64,000 bases of DNA, from NCBI GenBank assembly GCA_900541695.1, contig UQKL01000012.1, forward strand, positions 10,750 through 74,749. The letters are read 5' to 3'. Source of the stretch: an uncultured Collinsella sp. (GTDB lineage: Bacteria; Actinomycetota; Coriobacteriia; Coriobacteriales; Coriobacteriaceae). Below the pieces are notes generated by a model, which made no database searches, was not told where the DNA came from, and saw nothing but the letters and a program-made list of their open reading frames with translations. Both the position numbers and the translations under genes were made by a program. Positions 10,378 through 20,525 of the stretch are shown piece by piece (positions within the stretch are counted from its first letter, which is position 1; every line of letters begins with the position of its first letter).

Positions 10378-10656
10378 GAGGAGAAATTCGATGCGTACGG
10401 GCGCTACTCCATGAAGCCGCCTTGGGATGGCGGCAACCTCGTCGTTCCCCGCTTGATGGGCGTGCTCAAGGCATCCGTCCCCCTCTTTATCGACGTGACC
10501 GGCAAAAAGCTCGTCGAGGAAACTATCCGCACGCACCGCGATGTGGCCGACGCCATCGCCTCGCGCAATCCCACCGCCGCGCACGACGCGATGTATCTGC
10601 ACCTGGTGTATAACCGCAACATGATTGCGGAGGGAGCAGAAACAAAAGGCATTTAG
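10378..10656 (+). pseudogene. Remnant of a GntR/FadR-family regulator (FCD domain end)
   Basis: The open frame begins right after a stop at 10375-10377 and ends at TAG 10654-10656. Its 92 codons read like the final helices of an FCD domain: VPRLMGVLKASVPLFIDV, then THRDVADAIASRN, and a last helix with AMYLHLVYN. There is no winged helix and no credible start codon ahead of it; the internal ATG at 10411 would make an 81-residue fragment. The N-terminal two thirds of the gene have been lost. A good terminator still follows it. Confidence 0.65.
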
Positions 10657-10690
10657 GGCCCGACAATAATCTTTCTTTGGCAAAACGCAG

Positions 10691-10729
10691 GCGGCGGCTG
10701 CCCAACACACAGGGCAGCCGCCGCTTTTT
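10691..10729 (+). terminator. Terminator after the regulator remnant
   Basis: GCGGCGGCTGCCC (10691-10703) pairs perfectly with 10712-10724 and is followed by five T on the plus strand. It may also stop the oxidoreductase transcript from the other side. Confidence 0.8.
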
Positions 10730-10755
10730 GCAATCGATTGGTGCAAAGGGGTTAA

Positions 10756-12705
10756 CTAGAGCTCGCAGGCAACCTTGTAGCCATCGCCGATGGCGTCGCG
10801 AATGTTACCGCACTTGTTGGCATCGCCCAGCACGTGGGTGGCAACGCCGGCCGCGGCAAGGTCGTCGGCAAGCTTGGTATTGGGACGATAGCCCATGGCA
10901 AGCACCAGCGTATCGGCATCGGCGATGGTGTTGATCTGGCCATCCTTTTCGTACGAGATGGTGTCCTCGGTGATCTCGGTCACCTTGGCCTCGGTCAGCA
11001 CGTGGACGCCCTTGGAGAGCATGCGCGTGATGAGCACCGCGCGGCCGGCACCGCCCTCGTTGGCGGCAAGCGTCTTGGTCATCTCGATGACGGTGACATC
11101 GCGGTTGGCCGGCGACAGGTCGTTGACCAACGGGGCCAGGTAATCGGCCGTCTCGCAGCCGACGGTGCCGCCGCCCACGATGACGATCTTCTTACCCGGG
11201 AAAGCCTTGCCACCCAGCAGGTCGTCAGCCGTCATAACCTGCTTAAAGCCCTGCATGAAGGCCGGAGCGATGGGCTCGGCGCCATAAGCCAGGACAACCT
11301 CGTAGCCCGCGTAGTCGCGCTGAATGTCCTCGGCCGAAAGCTCGGTGCCAAATACGCACTTCACGCCAGCCTCAGCAAGACGGCGGTACTGGTACTTAAT
11401 CACGCGGGTGAGCTCCTGCTTTGCCGGCGGAACGGCTGCGATGCGCATCTCGCCGCCCGGCTCGTCCTGCTTGTCCACAAGCACCACGTTATGACCGCGC
11501 TTGGCGGCAATGTAGGCTGCCTCCATGCCCGCAGGACCGGCGCCCACAACGAGCACGTTCTTTGCCTCGGCGGCAGGCTCGTAGCCGGCCTCGTCGCGCT
11601 CCACGTCCGGGTTGACGGTGCAGGAGATGCGCTTGCCAAACATGATGCCGTTCAGGCAGCGCAGGCAGCCGATGCAGGGACGGATCTCGTCGGCGTTGCC
11701 GGCAGCCGCCTTATTGCAGAACTCGGCATCGCACAGGTTGGCGCGGCCCATCATGCAGATGTCGGCGGCGCCGTCCTCGATCAGTTCCTCGGCAATCCAT
11801 GCCTCGTTGATGCGGCCGACCGTGGCAACGGGAATGTTGACGTGCTTTTTAATCTCGCGCGAGCAGGCGGCATGCGAGGCCTGCTGCGTGCCGGCGGCGG
11901 GAATGGCAGAGCCGCGCTTGATGGTGGTGCCGCCCGATACATGAATCATGTCGACACCGGCCTTCTCCAGGCGACGCGAGACATAGATCATGTCGTTGAG
12001 GGTCAGACCGCCATCGGTGTACTCATCGCCCGAGATACGGACGTCGATGATGAAATCCTTGCCGCAGCGCTCGCGAATCTCGGCGATAACCTCGAGCAAG
12101 AAGCGCATGCGGGCGTCGAGCGAGCCACCGTACTCATCGGTACGCTTGTTGTAGAGCGGAGTCAAAAAGCCGCCGAGCATACCGTGGGCGTGTGCCGCAT
12201 GGACCTCGACGCCATCGACGCCGGCCTTCTGCATACGCACGGCAGCGTCGCCAAACTGATGCGTGAGCTCGTGGATCTCGTCGATGGTGATAGGACGCGG
12301 CGCCTCGCGGGCATAAGACGGGCCCACGAAGGACGGAGCAATGAGGCGCGGGGTGCCCGGAATGTTAAAGGCCATGTAAGCGGGGTGGAAGAGCTGCGGC
12401 ATGATCTTGCAGCCGTACTCGTGGACGGCAGCGGCGAGCTTTTCCCAGCCGGGAATAAACGTGTCGTCGTAGCAGCACATGTCACCCGGCAGATAGGTAT
12501 AGGTGGGCTCGACCGTCACGACCTCGGTGATGATCAGGCCCACGCCGCCCTTGGCACGGGCGCGGTAATGATCGACCAAATCGTCGGTCACATAGCCGTG
12601 ATCGGCTAGGTTGGTAGACACCGGCGGCATAAAGACGCGGTTCTTGACCTCGGTCGTTCCGACCTTGATCGGGCTAAAGAGCATCGGGTAGGCAGAGGAC
12701 TCCAT
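10756..12705 (-). CDS. NADH:flavin oxidoreductase, 2,4-dienoyl-CoA reductase/BaiH-like
   Basis: A 649-residue multi-cofactor enzyme. Residues about 1-360 form an Old-Yellow-Enzyme FMN barrel (VFMPPVSTNLAD; HAAHAHGMLGGFLTPLYNKR), then a cysteine cluster CIGCLRCLNG with a further Cys for a 4Fe-4S centre, then a FAD/NAD(P)H pyridine nucleotide-disulphide oxidoreductase half (VVGAGPAGMEAAY, IVGGGTVGCETADY). Enzymes of this layout reduce activated C=C bonds, for example enoyl-CoA or bile acid and other xenobiotic enones in gut anaerobes. The substrate cannot be read from sequence. The start ATG follows AAAGGAAG. It is monocistronic. Confidence 0.92.
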   Translation of the reverse strand: MESSAYPMLFSPIKVGTTEVKNRVFMPPVSTNLADHGYVTDDLVDHYRARAKGGVGLIITEVVTVEPTYTYLPGDMCCYDDTFIPGWEKLAAAVHEYGCKIMPQLFHPAYMAFNIPGTPRLIAPSFVGPSYAREAPRPITIDEIHELTHQFGDAAVRMQKAGVDGVEVHAAHAHGMLGGFLTPLYNKRTDEYGGSLDARMRFLLEVIAEIRERCGKDFIIDVRISGDEYTDGGLTLNDMIYVSRRLEKAGVDMIHVSGGTTIKRGSAIPAAGTQQASHAACSREIKKHVNIPVATVGRINEAWIAEELIEDGAADICMMGRANLCDAEFCNKAAAGNADEIRPCIGCLRCLNGIMFGKRISCTVNPDVERDEAGYEPAAEAKNVLVVGAGPAGMEAAYIAAKRGHNVVLVDKQDEPGGEMRIAAVPPAKQELTRVIKYQYRRLAEAGVKCVFGTELSAEDIQRDYAGYEVVLAYGAEPIAPAFMQGFKQVMTADDLLGGKAFPGKKIVIVGGGTVGCETADYLAPLVNDLSPANRDVTVIEMTKTLAANEGGAGRAVLITRMLSKGVHVLTEAKVTEITEDTISYEKDGQINTIADADTLVLAMGYRPNTKLADDLAAAGVATHVLGDANKCGNIRDAIGDGYKVACEL

Positions 12706-12815
12706 GCAGGCTTCCTTTCGTTTGAGCCGCTCGGCGGCAGTTGCTAACGTACTTATCGTATCAGTACTCGCCGTATCCGCACTCGCTCGCACTCTCCACC
12801 TTCAATCCCGACCCT

Positions 12816-12904
12816 CACAAAAAGTTGCGGTGGAATACGGAGTAGATGAGGCTTTTGACAGGCAAAACAGTCCGTATTCCACCGCAACTGATGGGCGGGG
12901 TGGA
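12816..12904. repeat. Family C 89-bp repeat, copy 1 (left of kdp cluster)
   Basis: It matches 21230-21318 in the same orientation at 85 of 89 positions. Inside, AGTTGCGGTGGAATACGGA and its exact inverse complement form a 19-bp stem around a 30-base centre. It lies between the oxidoreductase promoter region and the kdpC stop codon, 48 bp past the latter, so it may also act as the kdp terminator. Confidence 0.85.
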
Positions 12905-12952
12905 ATTGAGGGCTCAGATAGTCAGTCATGCCCTCATCCGCCACTTCCTCAC

Positions 12953-13543
12953 CTACAGCGCGCCGTCCAGCATAAGGTTCACCTTAAGCACGTTGACCGT
13001 GGGCTCGCCGAAGACGCCGAGGAAACGGCCCTTGGTGCACGCGGCGATGATGTCGCGCACCTCGTCCTCACTTTTGCCCGTGGCCTTGGCAAGGCGCGGA
13101 ACCTGGTACTCGGCGGCATCCGGAGAGATCTCCGGGTCGAGGCCGGACCCCGAACACGTCACCAGGTCGACGGGCACGGCGTCCATATCGGCATCGGGGT
13201 TGGCGGCGCGGATCTTCTTCACGCGCGCATCCACAAGCTGCCGATACTTCTCACTCGCCGGGGACAGGTTGGACGGGGCACCATACGCCATGAGCTCGCC
13301 GTCTTCGCCTTCGACAATTGATACGTTCTGGATACGACCCCACATGTGGGCTTCGTCATCGAAGTTCTGGCCGATGAGCTCGGAACCCACAACCTTGCCG
13401 TCGACCGTAATGAGCGAACCGTTCGCCTGGTACGGGAACGCAACCTGGGCGATGCCGGTCACGACGAGCGTATAGCCCAGGCCGCAGACAACGGTAAACA
13501 GCGCGAACACGCCCAGTGCGCGCGATGCAACACCTTTGAACAT
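12953..13543 (-). CDS. kdpC: Potassium-transporting ATPase subunit C
   Basis: Small single-span subunit of the high-affinity K+ pump KdpFABC, stabilising the complex at the membrane. The 196-residue protein has one N-terminal membrane helix (about 8-34) and the conserved stretches ANGSLI, SELIGQNF, DAVPVDLVTCSGSGLDPEIS and the AEYQVPRLA helix. It is the last gene of the operon, 12 bp after kdpB. Confidence 0.95.
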   Translation of the reverse strand: MFKGVASRALGVFALFTVVCGLGYTLVVTGIAQVAFPYQANGSLITVDGKVVGSELIGQNFDDEAHMWGRIQNVSIVEGEDGELMAYGAPSNLSPASEKYRQLVDARVKKIRAANPDADMDAVPVDLVTCSGSGLDPEISPDAAEYQVPRLAKATGKSEDEVRDIIAACTKGRFLGVFGEPTVNVLKVNLMLDGAL

Positions 13544-13555
13544 ACAAACCCCTTC

Positions 13556-15616
13556 CTACATCATGCCGACGCCGAGCAGGGTCAGCAGCATGTCGATGAT
13601 CTTGATGAATACGAACGGCGCCACGATGCCGCCCAGACCCCACACCAACAGGTTATGGGTCAACAGCTGGCCGGACGGAACCTCGCGATACTTGACGCCC
13701 TTGAGAGCCGCCGGAATTAGCGCGACGATGACCAGCGCGTTGTAGATGATGGCGGACAGCACGGCCGTCAACGGGTTGGTGAGGCCCAGGATGTTGAGGG
13801 CGCCCAGTCCCGAATAGATCGGCGAGAACAGGGCCGGGATGATAGCGAAGTACTTCGCCACGTCGTTGGCCACCGAGAAGGTCGTGAGCGAGCCGCGGGT
13901 CATGAGCAGCTGCTTGCCAATACGCACGACCTCGATGAGCTTGGTGGGGCTGGAGTCGAGGTCAACCATGTTGCCGGCCTCCTTGGCAGCCTGGGTGCCC
14001 GTGTTCATGGCCACGGCGACGTCGGCCTGGGCCAGAGCGGGAGCGTCGTTGGTACCGTCGCCGGTCATGGCGACAAGGTGGCCCTCACGCTGGAACTCGC
14101 GGATCTTCTCGAGCTTGCCTTCAGGGGTGGCCTCGGCCAGGAAGTCGTCAACGCCGGCCTCGGCGGCGATTGCCGCGGCGGTGAGCGGGTTGTCGCCCGT
14201 CACCATGATGGTCTTGATGCCCATCTTGCGCAGGTCGGCGAACTTCTCCTTAACGCCGGACTTGATGATGTCCTTGAGGTACACAACGCCCAGCACGCGG
14301 CAGTTCTTGGTCACGACCAGCGGGGTGCCGCCGGCCTTGGCGATGCGTTCGACGGCCTCGTCGCACTCCTGGGAGAACACGCCGCCGGCTGCCTCCACAT
14401 AGGTGCGCACGGAATCGGCAGCGCCCTTGCGGATCTCATTGCCCTCGTAGTTCACGCCGGACATACGCGTTGCCGCGGTGAACGGGATGAACTCCATACC
14501 CTTATCCTCGAGCGTGCGACCGCGCAGACCAAACTGCTCCTTGGCGAGCACGACGATGGAACGACCCTCGGGGGTCTCATCGGCCAGCGAGGAAAGCTGA
14601 GCGGCATCGGCCAGCTCCGCGGGATCGACGCCGTCGACCGGGATGAACTCGGCGGCTTGACGGTTACCCAGGGTGATGGTGCCGGTCTTGTCGAGCATGA
14701 GGATGTCGACGTCGCCGGCGGCCTCGATGGCGCGGCCGGACATGGCCAGCACGTTGGCCTCGTTCAGACGGCTCATGCCGGCGATGCCGATGGCGGACAG
14801 CAGGGCGCCGATGGTAGTGGGAGCCAAGCACACGAGCAGTGCCACGAGCGTGGTCACGGCCGTGGGGTTGACCATGTCGTTAAGACCGGCCGAGAAGCAG
14901 GAGTAACAATACAGGGCCAGCGTGACCAGGATAAAGACGATGGAGAGGGCCACCAGGAAGATCTCCAGAGCGATCTCGTTAGGGGTCTTCTTGCGCGCGG
15001 CACCCTCGACCATCGCGATCATCTTGTCCAGGAAGCTCTGGCCGGGCTCACTGGAGATCTTGACGATGATCCAGTCGGACAGCACCGTGGTACCGCCGGT
15101 AACGGCAGAGCGGTCGCCGCCGGCCTCGCGGACCACGGGGGCGGACTCGCCGGTGATGGCGGACTCGTCAACGGAGGCAGCGCCCTCGATGACGTCGCCA
15201 TCGCCGGGAATCTGCTCGCCGGCGCGCACGATCACCAGGTCGCCGCGCGTGAGCTCGGTGCCGGGAACGACGGTGAAGTGCTCCTTGTCCTCAACGGACT
15301 CGATGCGATGGGCCTCGACATCCTTCTTGGCCGCACGCAGGGAATCGGCCTGAGCCTTACCGCGGCCCTCGGCAAGCGCCTCGGCGAAGTTCGAGAACAG
15401 GTCGGTGAGCCACAGGATGACCGCGATGGCGACCACATAGTAGGTGGGCACACCCGCGTCCCGCACACCGAAGATGGAAGCGACGGCCAGGACGGAGGTC
15501 ATGACGGCTGAAAGCCACACCAGGAACATGACCGGGTTTTGAATCTGGACGCGAGGATCAAGCTTGGCAAACGAGTCGCGGACCGCGCGGCCCATCATGT
15601 CTTTTTGCATAGTCAT
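13556..15616 (-). CDS. kdpB: Potassium-transporting P-type ATPase subunit B
   Basis: Catalytic subunit that hydrolyses ATP to drive K+ import through KdpA. The 686-residue protein has the phosphorylation motif [12 protein letters not shown], the actuator motif TGES, and the hinge motif [18 protein letters not shown], with flanking membrane helices. The ATG of MTMQKDM was chosen because it follows AAAGGAGG; the upstream in-frame extension overlaps that site. It lies 16 bp after kdpA. Confidence 0.97.
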   Translation of the reverse strand: MTMQKDMMGRAVRDSFAKLDPRVQIQNPVMFLVWLSAVMTSVLAVASIFGVRDAGVPTYYVVAIAVILWLTDLFSNFAEALAEGRGKAQADSLRAAKKDVEAHRIESVEDKEHFTVVPGTELTRGDLVIVRAGEQIPGDGDVIEGAASVDESAITGESAPVVREAGGDRSAVTGGTTVLSDWIIVKISSEPGQSFLDKMIAMVEGAARKKTPNEIALEIFLVALSIVFILVTLALYCYSCFSAGLNDMVNPTAVTTLVALLVCLAPTTIGALLSAIGIAGMSRLNEANVLAMSGRAIEAAGDVDILMLDKTGTITLGNRQAAEFIPVDGVDPAELADAAQLSSLADETPEGRSIVVLAKEQFGLRGRTLEDKGMEFIPFTAATRMSGVNYEGNEIRKGAADSVRTYVEAAGGVFSQECDEAVERIAKAGGTPLVVTKNCRVLGVVYLKDIIKSGVKEKFADLRKMGIKTIMVTGDNPLTAAAIAAEAGVDDFLAEATPEGKLEKIREFQREGHLVAMTGDGTNDAPALAQADVAVAMNTGTQAAKEAGNMVDLDSSPTKLIEVVRIGKQLLMTRGSLTTFSVANDVAKYFAIIPALFSPIYSGLGALNILGLTNPLTAVLSAIIYNALVIVALIPAALKGVKYREVPSGQLLTHNLLVWGLGGIVAPFVFIKIIDMLLTLLGVGMM

Positions 15617-15632
15617 AAATCTGCGCCCTCCT

Positions 15633-17456
15633 TTACGCAATCATCTGGAAGAACTCGGCAACGGGGCCAAGCGCCAGGGCCGGGAAGAAGCTCAGGGCAC
15701 CGATCAGCAGAACGATGAACACGAGCAGGAATACGAACATGCCGTTGGTGGTAGACAGGGTACCGGCGCTCTCGGCGACCTTACCCTTCTTGGCCAGCGA
15801 GCCGGCGATAGCCAGCGTACCGATGATGGGCATGAAGCGGGCGAACAGCATCTCGAGGCCGAGCATGACGTTGATCCAGGGAATGTTGCAGTTCATACCT
15901 GCAAACGCCGAGCCGTTGTTGCCGCCGCATGAGGTGAAGGCATACAGCACCTCGGAGAAGCCGTGCGCGCCACCATTGTTGAGCTGGTCGGCAAGACCGG
16001 GCACCATGCAGGCGATGGCCGAGCACACCAGAATGGCAAACGGAGTTGCCAGGCACAGGACAACTGCCCAGCGCATCTCGCCCGGCTCGATCTTCTTGCC
16101 CAGGAACTCGGGCGTGCGGCCGACCATAAGGCCGGCGATGAACACTGTGAGGATGGCGAAGCCGATCATGCCGTACAGGCCGCAGCCCACGCCGCCGAAG
16201 ACGACCTCGCCCAGAGCCATCTGGAGCATCTGGACAAACCCGCCGAGCGGGGTGTAGGAGTCGTGCATGGAGTTGACCGAGCCGTTGGAAGCAGCCGTCG
16301 TGAAAGCGGACCAGGTGGAAGAGGAGGCGATGCCAAAGCGGCTCTCCTTGCCCTCCATGTTGCCGCCGGCCTGGCCGTCGGTCATCTCGATATTGACCGC
16401 TCCGCCATCGGCCAGCTGCGGGGTGCCCGCATGCTCGTTGACGGCGATGATGCCGGTGAAGATCACCAGCAGGATGAACATGGCGGCAAAGATGGCCTTG
16501 CCCTGCTTGGTGTTCTTGACGCCGATACCGAAGGTGAAGCAGCAGGCAGCCGGGATCAGCAGCAGGCTGGTCATCTCGATGATGTTGGTGAAGGCACTGG
16601 GGTTCTCATACGGATGGGCGGAGTTCACGCCGAAGAAGCCGCCGCCGTTGGTGCCGGACTGCTTGATGGCGACCTGAGGAGCCGCAGGACCCTGGGGCAG
16701 GAACTGCTCGGTGACCACGCGCGCGCCCTCGACAACCTTGCCGTCGACCTTGACCGTGTCGCCCTCGATCTGGGCGCCGTCGAGGACGCTCCAGCCGCCG
16801 TCTGCATTAGGCTGGACGGCGACGGGCTCTACGAGCTCAGCCTTCTGAGCCGGCTGGAAGTTGGAGATGACGCCACCGGCAGCCAGGCAGATGCCGAACA
16901 CAAGGTTCAGCGGGATGAGCACATACAGGACGGTGCGGGTGAGGTCGACCCAGAAGGAACCCAGGCTCTGCTCCTTGACCTGACGGAAGCCGCGAATCAG
17001 CGCGAACATGACCGCGATACCGGTGCCGGCGGACAAGAAGTTCTGCACGGTGAGACCCATGAACTGCACAAGGTAGGACAGGGTGGTCTCGCCGGAGTAG
17101 GACTGCCAGTTGGTGTTGGTTATGAAGGAAGCAGCCGTATTGAACGACAGGTCCCATGGCACACCCGGCAGGTGCTGGGGATTGCCTGGCAAGAAGGACT
17201 GAAGCGCCTGAAGTGCCACAAGGACCACGAGGCCGATCCCCGAAAAGACCAGCACGCTCGCCAGGTAGCGCCTACATCCCATCTGCTCTGCCGCGTCGAT
17301 GCGAAGCAGACGATAGACGCCACGCTCCACAGGAGCAATCACAGGCGACAGGAACGTATGCTCGCCATCCATGATATGGGCCATGAACCGACCGAGCGGA
17401 ACGGCCAGGACGACGAGCACGGCAAAGTACAAGATGTACTGAATCGCAGCGTCCAT
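15633..17456 (-). CDS. kdpA: Potassium-transporting ATPase subunit A
   Basis: K+-selective channel-like subunit. The 607-residue protein is polytopic and carries the four degenerate selectivity-filter segments of the KdpA/Trk fold, e.g. [48 protein letters not shown] and [14 protein letters not shown] periplasmic loop around 230-260 is longer than in Escherichia coli. It starts 3 bp after kdpF. Confidence 0.96.
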   Translation of the reverse strand: MDAAIQYILYFAVLVVLAVPLGRFMAHIMDGEHTFLSPVIAPVERGVYRLLRIDAAEQMGCRRYLASVLVFSGIGLVVLVALQALQSFLPGNPQHLPGVPWDLSFNTAASFITNTNWQSYSGETTLSYLVQFMGLTVQNFLSAGTGIAVMFALIRGFRQVKEQSLGSFWVDLTRTVLYVLIPLNLVFGICLAAGGVISNFQPAQKAELVEPVAVQPNADGGWSVLDGAQIEGDTVKVDGKVVEGARVVTEQFLPQGPAAPQVAIKQSGTNGGGFFGVNSAHPYENPSAFTNIIEMTSLLLIPAACCFTFGIGVKNTKQGKAIFAAMFILLVIFTGIIAVNEHAGTPQLADGGAVNIEMTDGQAGGNMEGKESRFGIASSSTWSAFTTAASNGSVNSMHDSYTPLGGFVQMLQMALGEVVFGGVGCGLYGMIGFAILTVFIAGLMVGRTPEFLGKKIEPGEMRWAVVLCLATPFAILVCSAIACMVPGLADQLNNGGAHGFSEVLYAFTSCGGNNGSAFAGMNCNIPWINVMLGLEMLFARFMPIIGTLAIAGSLAKKGKVAESAGTLSTTNGMFVFLLVFIVLLIGALSFFPALALGPVAEFFQMIA

Positions 17457-17459
17457 AGT

Positions 17460-17546
17460 TTACGAATCACTCCTCATCAGAATGTAGATGTAATAGATAA
17501 GGAGTCCGATGCAGACGACTCCGATAATGGGAATGAGGATGTCCAT
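17460..17546 (-). CDS. kdpF: Potassium-transporting ATPase subunit F
   Basis: A 28-residue single-span peptide (MDILIPIIGVVCIGLLIYYI...) that stabilises the Kdp complex. The ATG follows AAAGGGGCGGT, and the gene directly precedes kdpA, as in other kdp operons. Size, hydrophobicity and position all fit; it is too short for most gene callers. Confidence 0.9.
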   Translation of the reverse strand: MDILIPIIGVVCIGLLIYYIYILMRSDS

Positions 17547-17656
17547 TACCGCCCCTTTCACGCGCGGTCCGATGTCTCGGACGCCTGCTCTCGCAAGCGC
17601 CTGGGGACAGTAAACGCTTCTAGAGATTAAAGAGGCGTGAGGGCTGGGGCTCACGA

Positions 17657-17717
17657 CCTTAAGATGCCGTAAAGATGCAGGTAGAAAGCACTATTGCGGC
17701 TGCAGTGCGCCTATACT
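17657..17717 (+). promoter_or_regulatory. Probable KdpE site and kdpDE promoter
   Basis: Two 11-bp direct repeats, CCTTAAGATGC (17657-17667) and CGTAAAGATGC (17668-17678), and a weaker third unit to 17689 are spaced one helical turn apart, as expected for an OmpR-family regulator. A TATACT -10 box follows at 17712-17717 with no good -35 box, suggesting an activator-dependent promoter. The block lies in the divergent kdpF/kdpD gap and could serve both directions. Confidence 0.5.
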
Positions 17718-17789
17718 CGACCTCGCGAGCATACAGTGGCGTCCTCACCGCGTATGCACGCATGGACAACGCTTCAGAAAGGCTACGCT

Positions 17790-20525
17790 ATGCAGCGCGA
17801 CGCATCGGACACTCGCGTCAATCCAGACCTCATCCTCAAGGCAATTGAGAAAGACGAGGCCGCCGATGACGCTCGAACCAGCCGGGGACACCTCAAGATT
17901 TTCTTTGGCTACGCTGCTGGCGCAGGCAAAACCTATGCGATGCTTCAAGCCGCCCACGCCGCCAAGCGGCGAGGTGTCGACGTCGTCGCGGGATACATCG
18001 AGCCGCACGAACGTCCGGCAACTGCCCATCTTGCACAAGGGCTTGAGAACGTGCCCTGTAAACTCATCGAGCACAACGGCATTGCGCTCAGCGAGTTCGA
18101 TCTAGATGTGGCTATCGAGCGCGCCCCTCAGCTCATCCTTGTCGACGAGCTCGCCCATACGAATGCGCCGGGGTCTCGCCACGACAAACGCTATCAAGAC
18201 GTCGAGGAACTTCTACATGCGGGCATCGACGTCTATACGACCGTAAACGTTCAGCATATCGAGAGCCTAAACGACATGGTTGCATCCATCACCGGCGTTG
18301 TCGTGAGCGAACGAATCCCCGACCGCATCTTCGATGATGCCGACCAGGTCGAGCTCGTTGACATAGAGCCCGAAGACCTACTTGAGCGCCTTCGCGCCGG
18401 CCTCGTCTACCGTCCCGCACAAGCCGAGCGAGCGCAACAGCATTTTTTTACCGTCGAGAACCTCACCGCACTCCGAGAAATCGCGCTGCGCCGCTGCGCC
18501 GATCGCACCGGCCACCTCACAGACGCCGCACGCGTACTGGGAAACCGTGACTACTACACCAGGGAGCGTATCTTAGTCTGTGTCTCCCCGGCGCCGACCA
18601 ATCCCCGCATCGTCCGTGCCGCCGCACGCATGGCGAAAGCGTTTCGCAGCGAGCTCGTCGCCCTGTTCGTAGAAAGCCCGCGCACGCAATCCATGAGCGA
18701 TGATGAGCGCGCCAAGCTTGCAGACAATATCGCCCTAGCCGAGCAGCTCGGAGCACATATGGAAACCGTCTATGGCGACGACGTCGCGTTTCAGATCTCC
18801 GAGTTCGCGCGCCTGTCGGGTATTTCGAAGATCGTCATGGGGCGCACGGGCGAGCACAGCAGCGTCCGTCAGGCCCTCTTTGGCCGCAAATCTCTCGTAG
18901 AACAGCTCATAACATTCGCCCCGAACCTCGACATTTACATCATTCCAGACCAGTCGACTCCGCCCTCCCGACCCAAAGGACGCCGCCATGCGCTCGCTCT
19001 GCAGCCGCCCAGCAGCCGAAACGTGCTTCGCACGCTGGCCCTCTCTCTTGTCGCCACGGCGATCGGCACGGCTTTCCGCCATCTGGGATTTGCCGATTCC
19101 AGCATCATATCCCTCTATATCCTCACGGCCCTGCTGACCGCCGTCACCACGACGGGGCGTATCTGCACGATCGTATCGAGCGTGCTCTCTGTAGTGCTTT
19201 ACAACTTCTGCTTCGTCACGCCTCTGTTTTCGCTCGCCAGCTACGACCGAAGCTATCTGGTCACGTTCGGCATCATGTTCGCTACCGCTATGGTCGCCGG
19301 CGAGTTAACTGCGCGCATCGCCGACAACGCCCGTACCTCCGCCGAGAACGCATTCAAAACGCGCGTACTCCTCGAAACGAACCAGCTCTTACAGCAAGCC
19401 CATAGCGCGGAGGAGTGCGCCCGCGTCGCCATGAACCAACTCGTCAAACTGCTAAAACTCGACGTGGTCTTCTACCCCGCCGAACACGGCACGCTCGGCA
19501 AGGCGCTCTATGAGTCCGCTGGCACCGAAAACCGATCCGCGTCGCTGCTCACCGACTACGAGCGCGCCGTTGCAACCTGGACCTACACCAACAACAAGCG
19601 CGCGGGCGCAAGCACGCGGACCCTGCCTGAGGCGCGCTGTCTCTACCTCGCGGTTCGCACCGGCGACAAGGTATTCGGTGTCATCGGCATCGCCCTGGAG
19701 GGGCGCGAGATCGAAGCCTTCGAGCATTCGATCGTCCTATCTATCGTAGGTGAATGCGCCTTGGCGCTCGAAAGCGACCGGGCGGCGCAAGAGCGCGAAG
19801 AGGCTGCGGTCTTGGCGAAAAACGAGCAGCTGCGCGCCAACCTTTTGCGCTCCATCGGCCACGATTTGAGGACACCCCTCACGGCTATATCCGGATCTGC
19901 GGCAATCCTTCGGAAGAGCGACGAGAAGCTCAGCCTCGAACAACGCTGCGATCTTGCCGATGCCATCTACGACGACTCCCTCTGGCTTATCGATACCGTG
20001 GAGAACCTCCTCGCCATCACACGCGTCGAGGACGGCACCATTCGCCTCAACTTAACATCCGAGCTCATCGACGAGGTCATCGAGGCCGCCCTCAGCCATG
20101 TCGCCCGAGCATCGCATGGACGTGCCGTCACCATCGAGCACACTGACGACATCCTGCTGGTACGCATCGATGTCCATCTCATCATGCAGGTGCTTACGAA
20201 TCTCATCATGAACGCCTTCAAATACACGCCCGAGGACTCGACTGTCACCGTCAGCGCACGTCGCGAGGGCGCGTTCGTCGTGGTGGACGTCGCAGACGAT
20301 GGGCCGGGTGTGGCAGACTGCGACAAGCCTCATATCTTTGAGCGCTTCTTTACCTCAGGCAATACGCGGCCCGTGGATTCGCGTCGAAGCATCGGCCTTG
20401 GGCTGTCGCTCTGCCGCTCCATCGTGGAGGCACATGGCGGCGTCATCGAAGTTCGCGACAACCACCCCCATGGGGCCGTCTTCCGTTTTACCCTGCCCGC
20501 TGAGGAGATCGAGATTCATGAATAA
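17790..20525 (+). CDS. kdpD: Osmosensitive K+ channel histidine kinase
   Basis: Sensor kinase controlling the kdp operon. The 911-residue protein has the N-terminal KdpD domain with a Walker A motif (GYAAGAGKTYAML, about 40-52), a universal-stress-protein-like domain (about 250-390, ILVCVSPAPTNPRIVRAA), four membrane helices (about 410-510), a GAF-like domain, and a kinase core with phospho-acceptor His691 (SIGHDLRTPL) and ATP lid (DDGPGV, GLGLSLCRSI). The start ATG follows AGAAAGG. It overlaps kdpE by 8 bp and runs divergently from kdpFABC. Confidence 0.96.
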   Translation: MQRDASDTRVNPDLILKAIEKDEAADDARTSRGHLKIFFGYAAGAGKTYAMLQAAHAAKRRGVDVVAGYIEPHERPATAHLAQGLENVPCKLIEHNGIALSEFDLDVAIERAPQLILVDELAHTNAPGSRHDKRYQDVEELLHAGIDVYTTVNVQHIESLNDMVASITGVVVSERIPDRIFDDADQVELVDIEPEDLLERLRAGLVYRPAQAERAQQHFFTVENLTALREIALRRCADRTGHLTDAARVLGNRDYYTRERILVCVSPAPTNPRIVRAAARMAKAFRSELVALFVESPRTQSMSDDERAKLADNIALAEQLGAHMETVYGDDVAFQISEFARLSGISKIVMGRTGEHSSVRQALFGRKSLVEQLITFAPNLDIYIIPDQSTPPSRPKGRRHALALQPPSSRNVLRTLALSLVATAIGTAFRHLGFADSSIISLYILTALLTAVTTTGRICTIVSSVLSVVLYNFCFVTPLFSLASYDRSYLVTFGIMFATAMVAGELTARIADNARTSAENAFKTRVLLETNQLLQQAHSAEECARVAMNQLVKLLKLDVVFYPAEHGTLGKALYESAGTENRSASLLTDYERAVATWTYTNNKRAGASTRTLPEARCLYLAVRTGDKVFGVIGIALEGREIEAFEHSIVLSIVGECALALESDRAAQEREEAAVLAKNEQLRANLLRSIGHDLRTPLTAISGSAAILRKSDEKLSLEQRCDLADAIYDDSLWLIDTVENLLAITRVEDGTIRLNLTSELIDEVIEAALSHVARASHGRAVTIEHTDDILLVRIDVHLIMQVLTNLIMNAFKYTPEDSTVTVSARREGAFVVVDVADDGPGVADCDKPHIFERFFTSGNTRPVDSRRSIGLGLSLCRSIVEAHGGVIEVRDNHPHGAVFRFTLPAEEIEIHE

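Noticed and set aside
10834..12609. 591-codon plus-strand open frame opposite the flavin oxidoreductase
   Set aside because: Antisense shadow of a gene with clear motifs; rich in Gly, Ala, Asp and His with no domain and no ribosome site.
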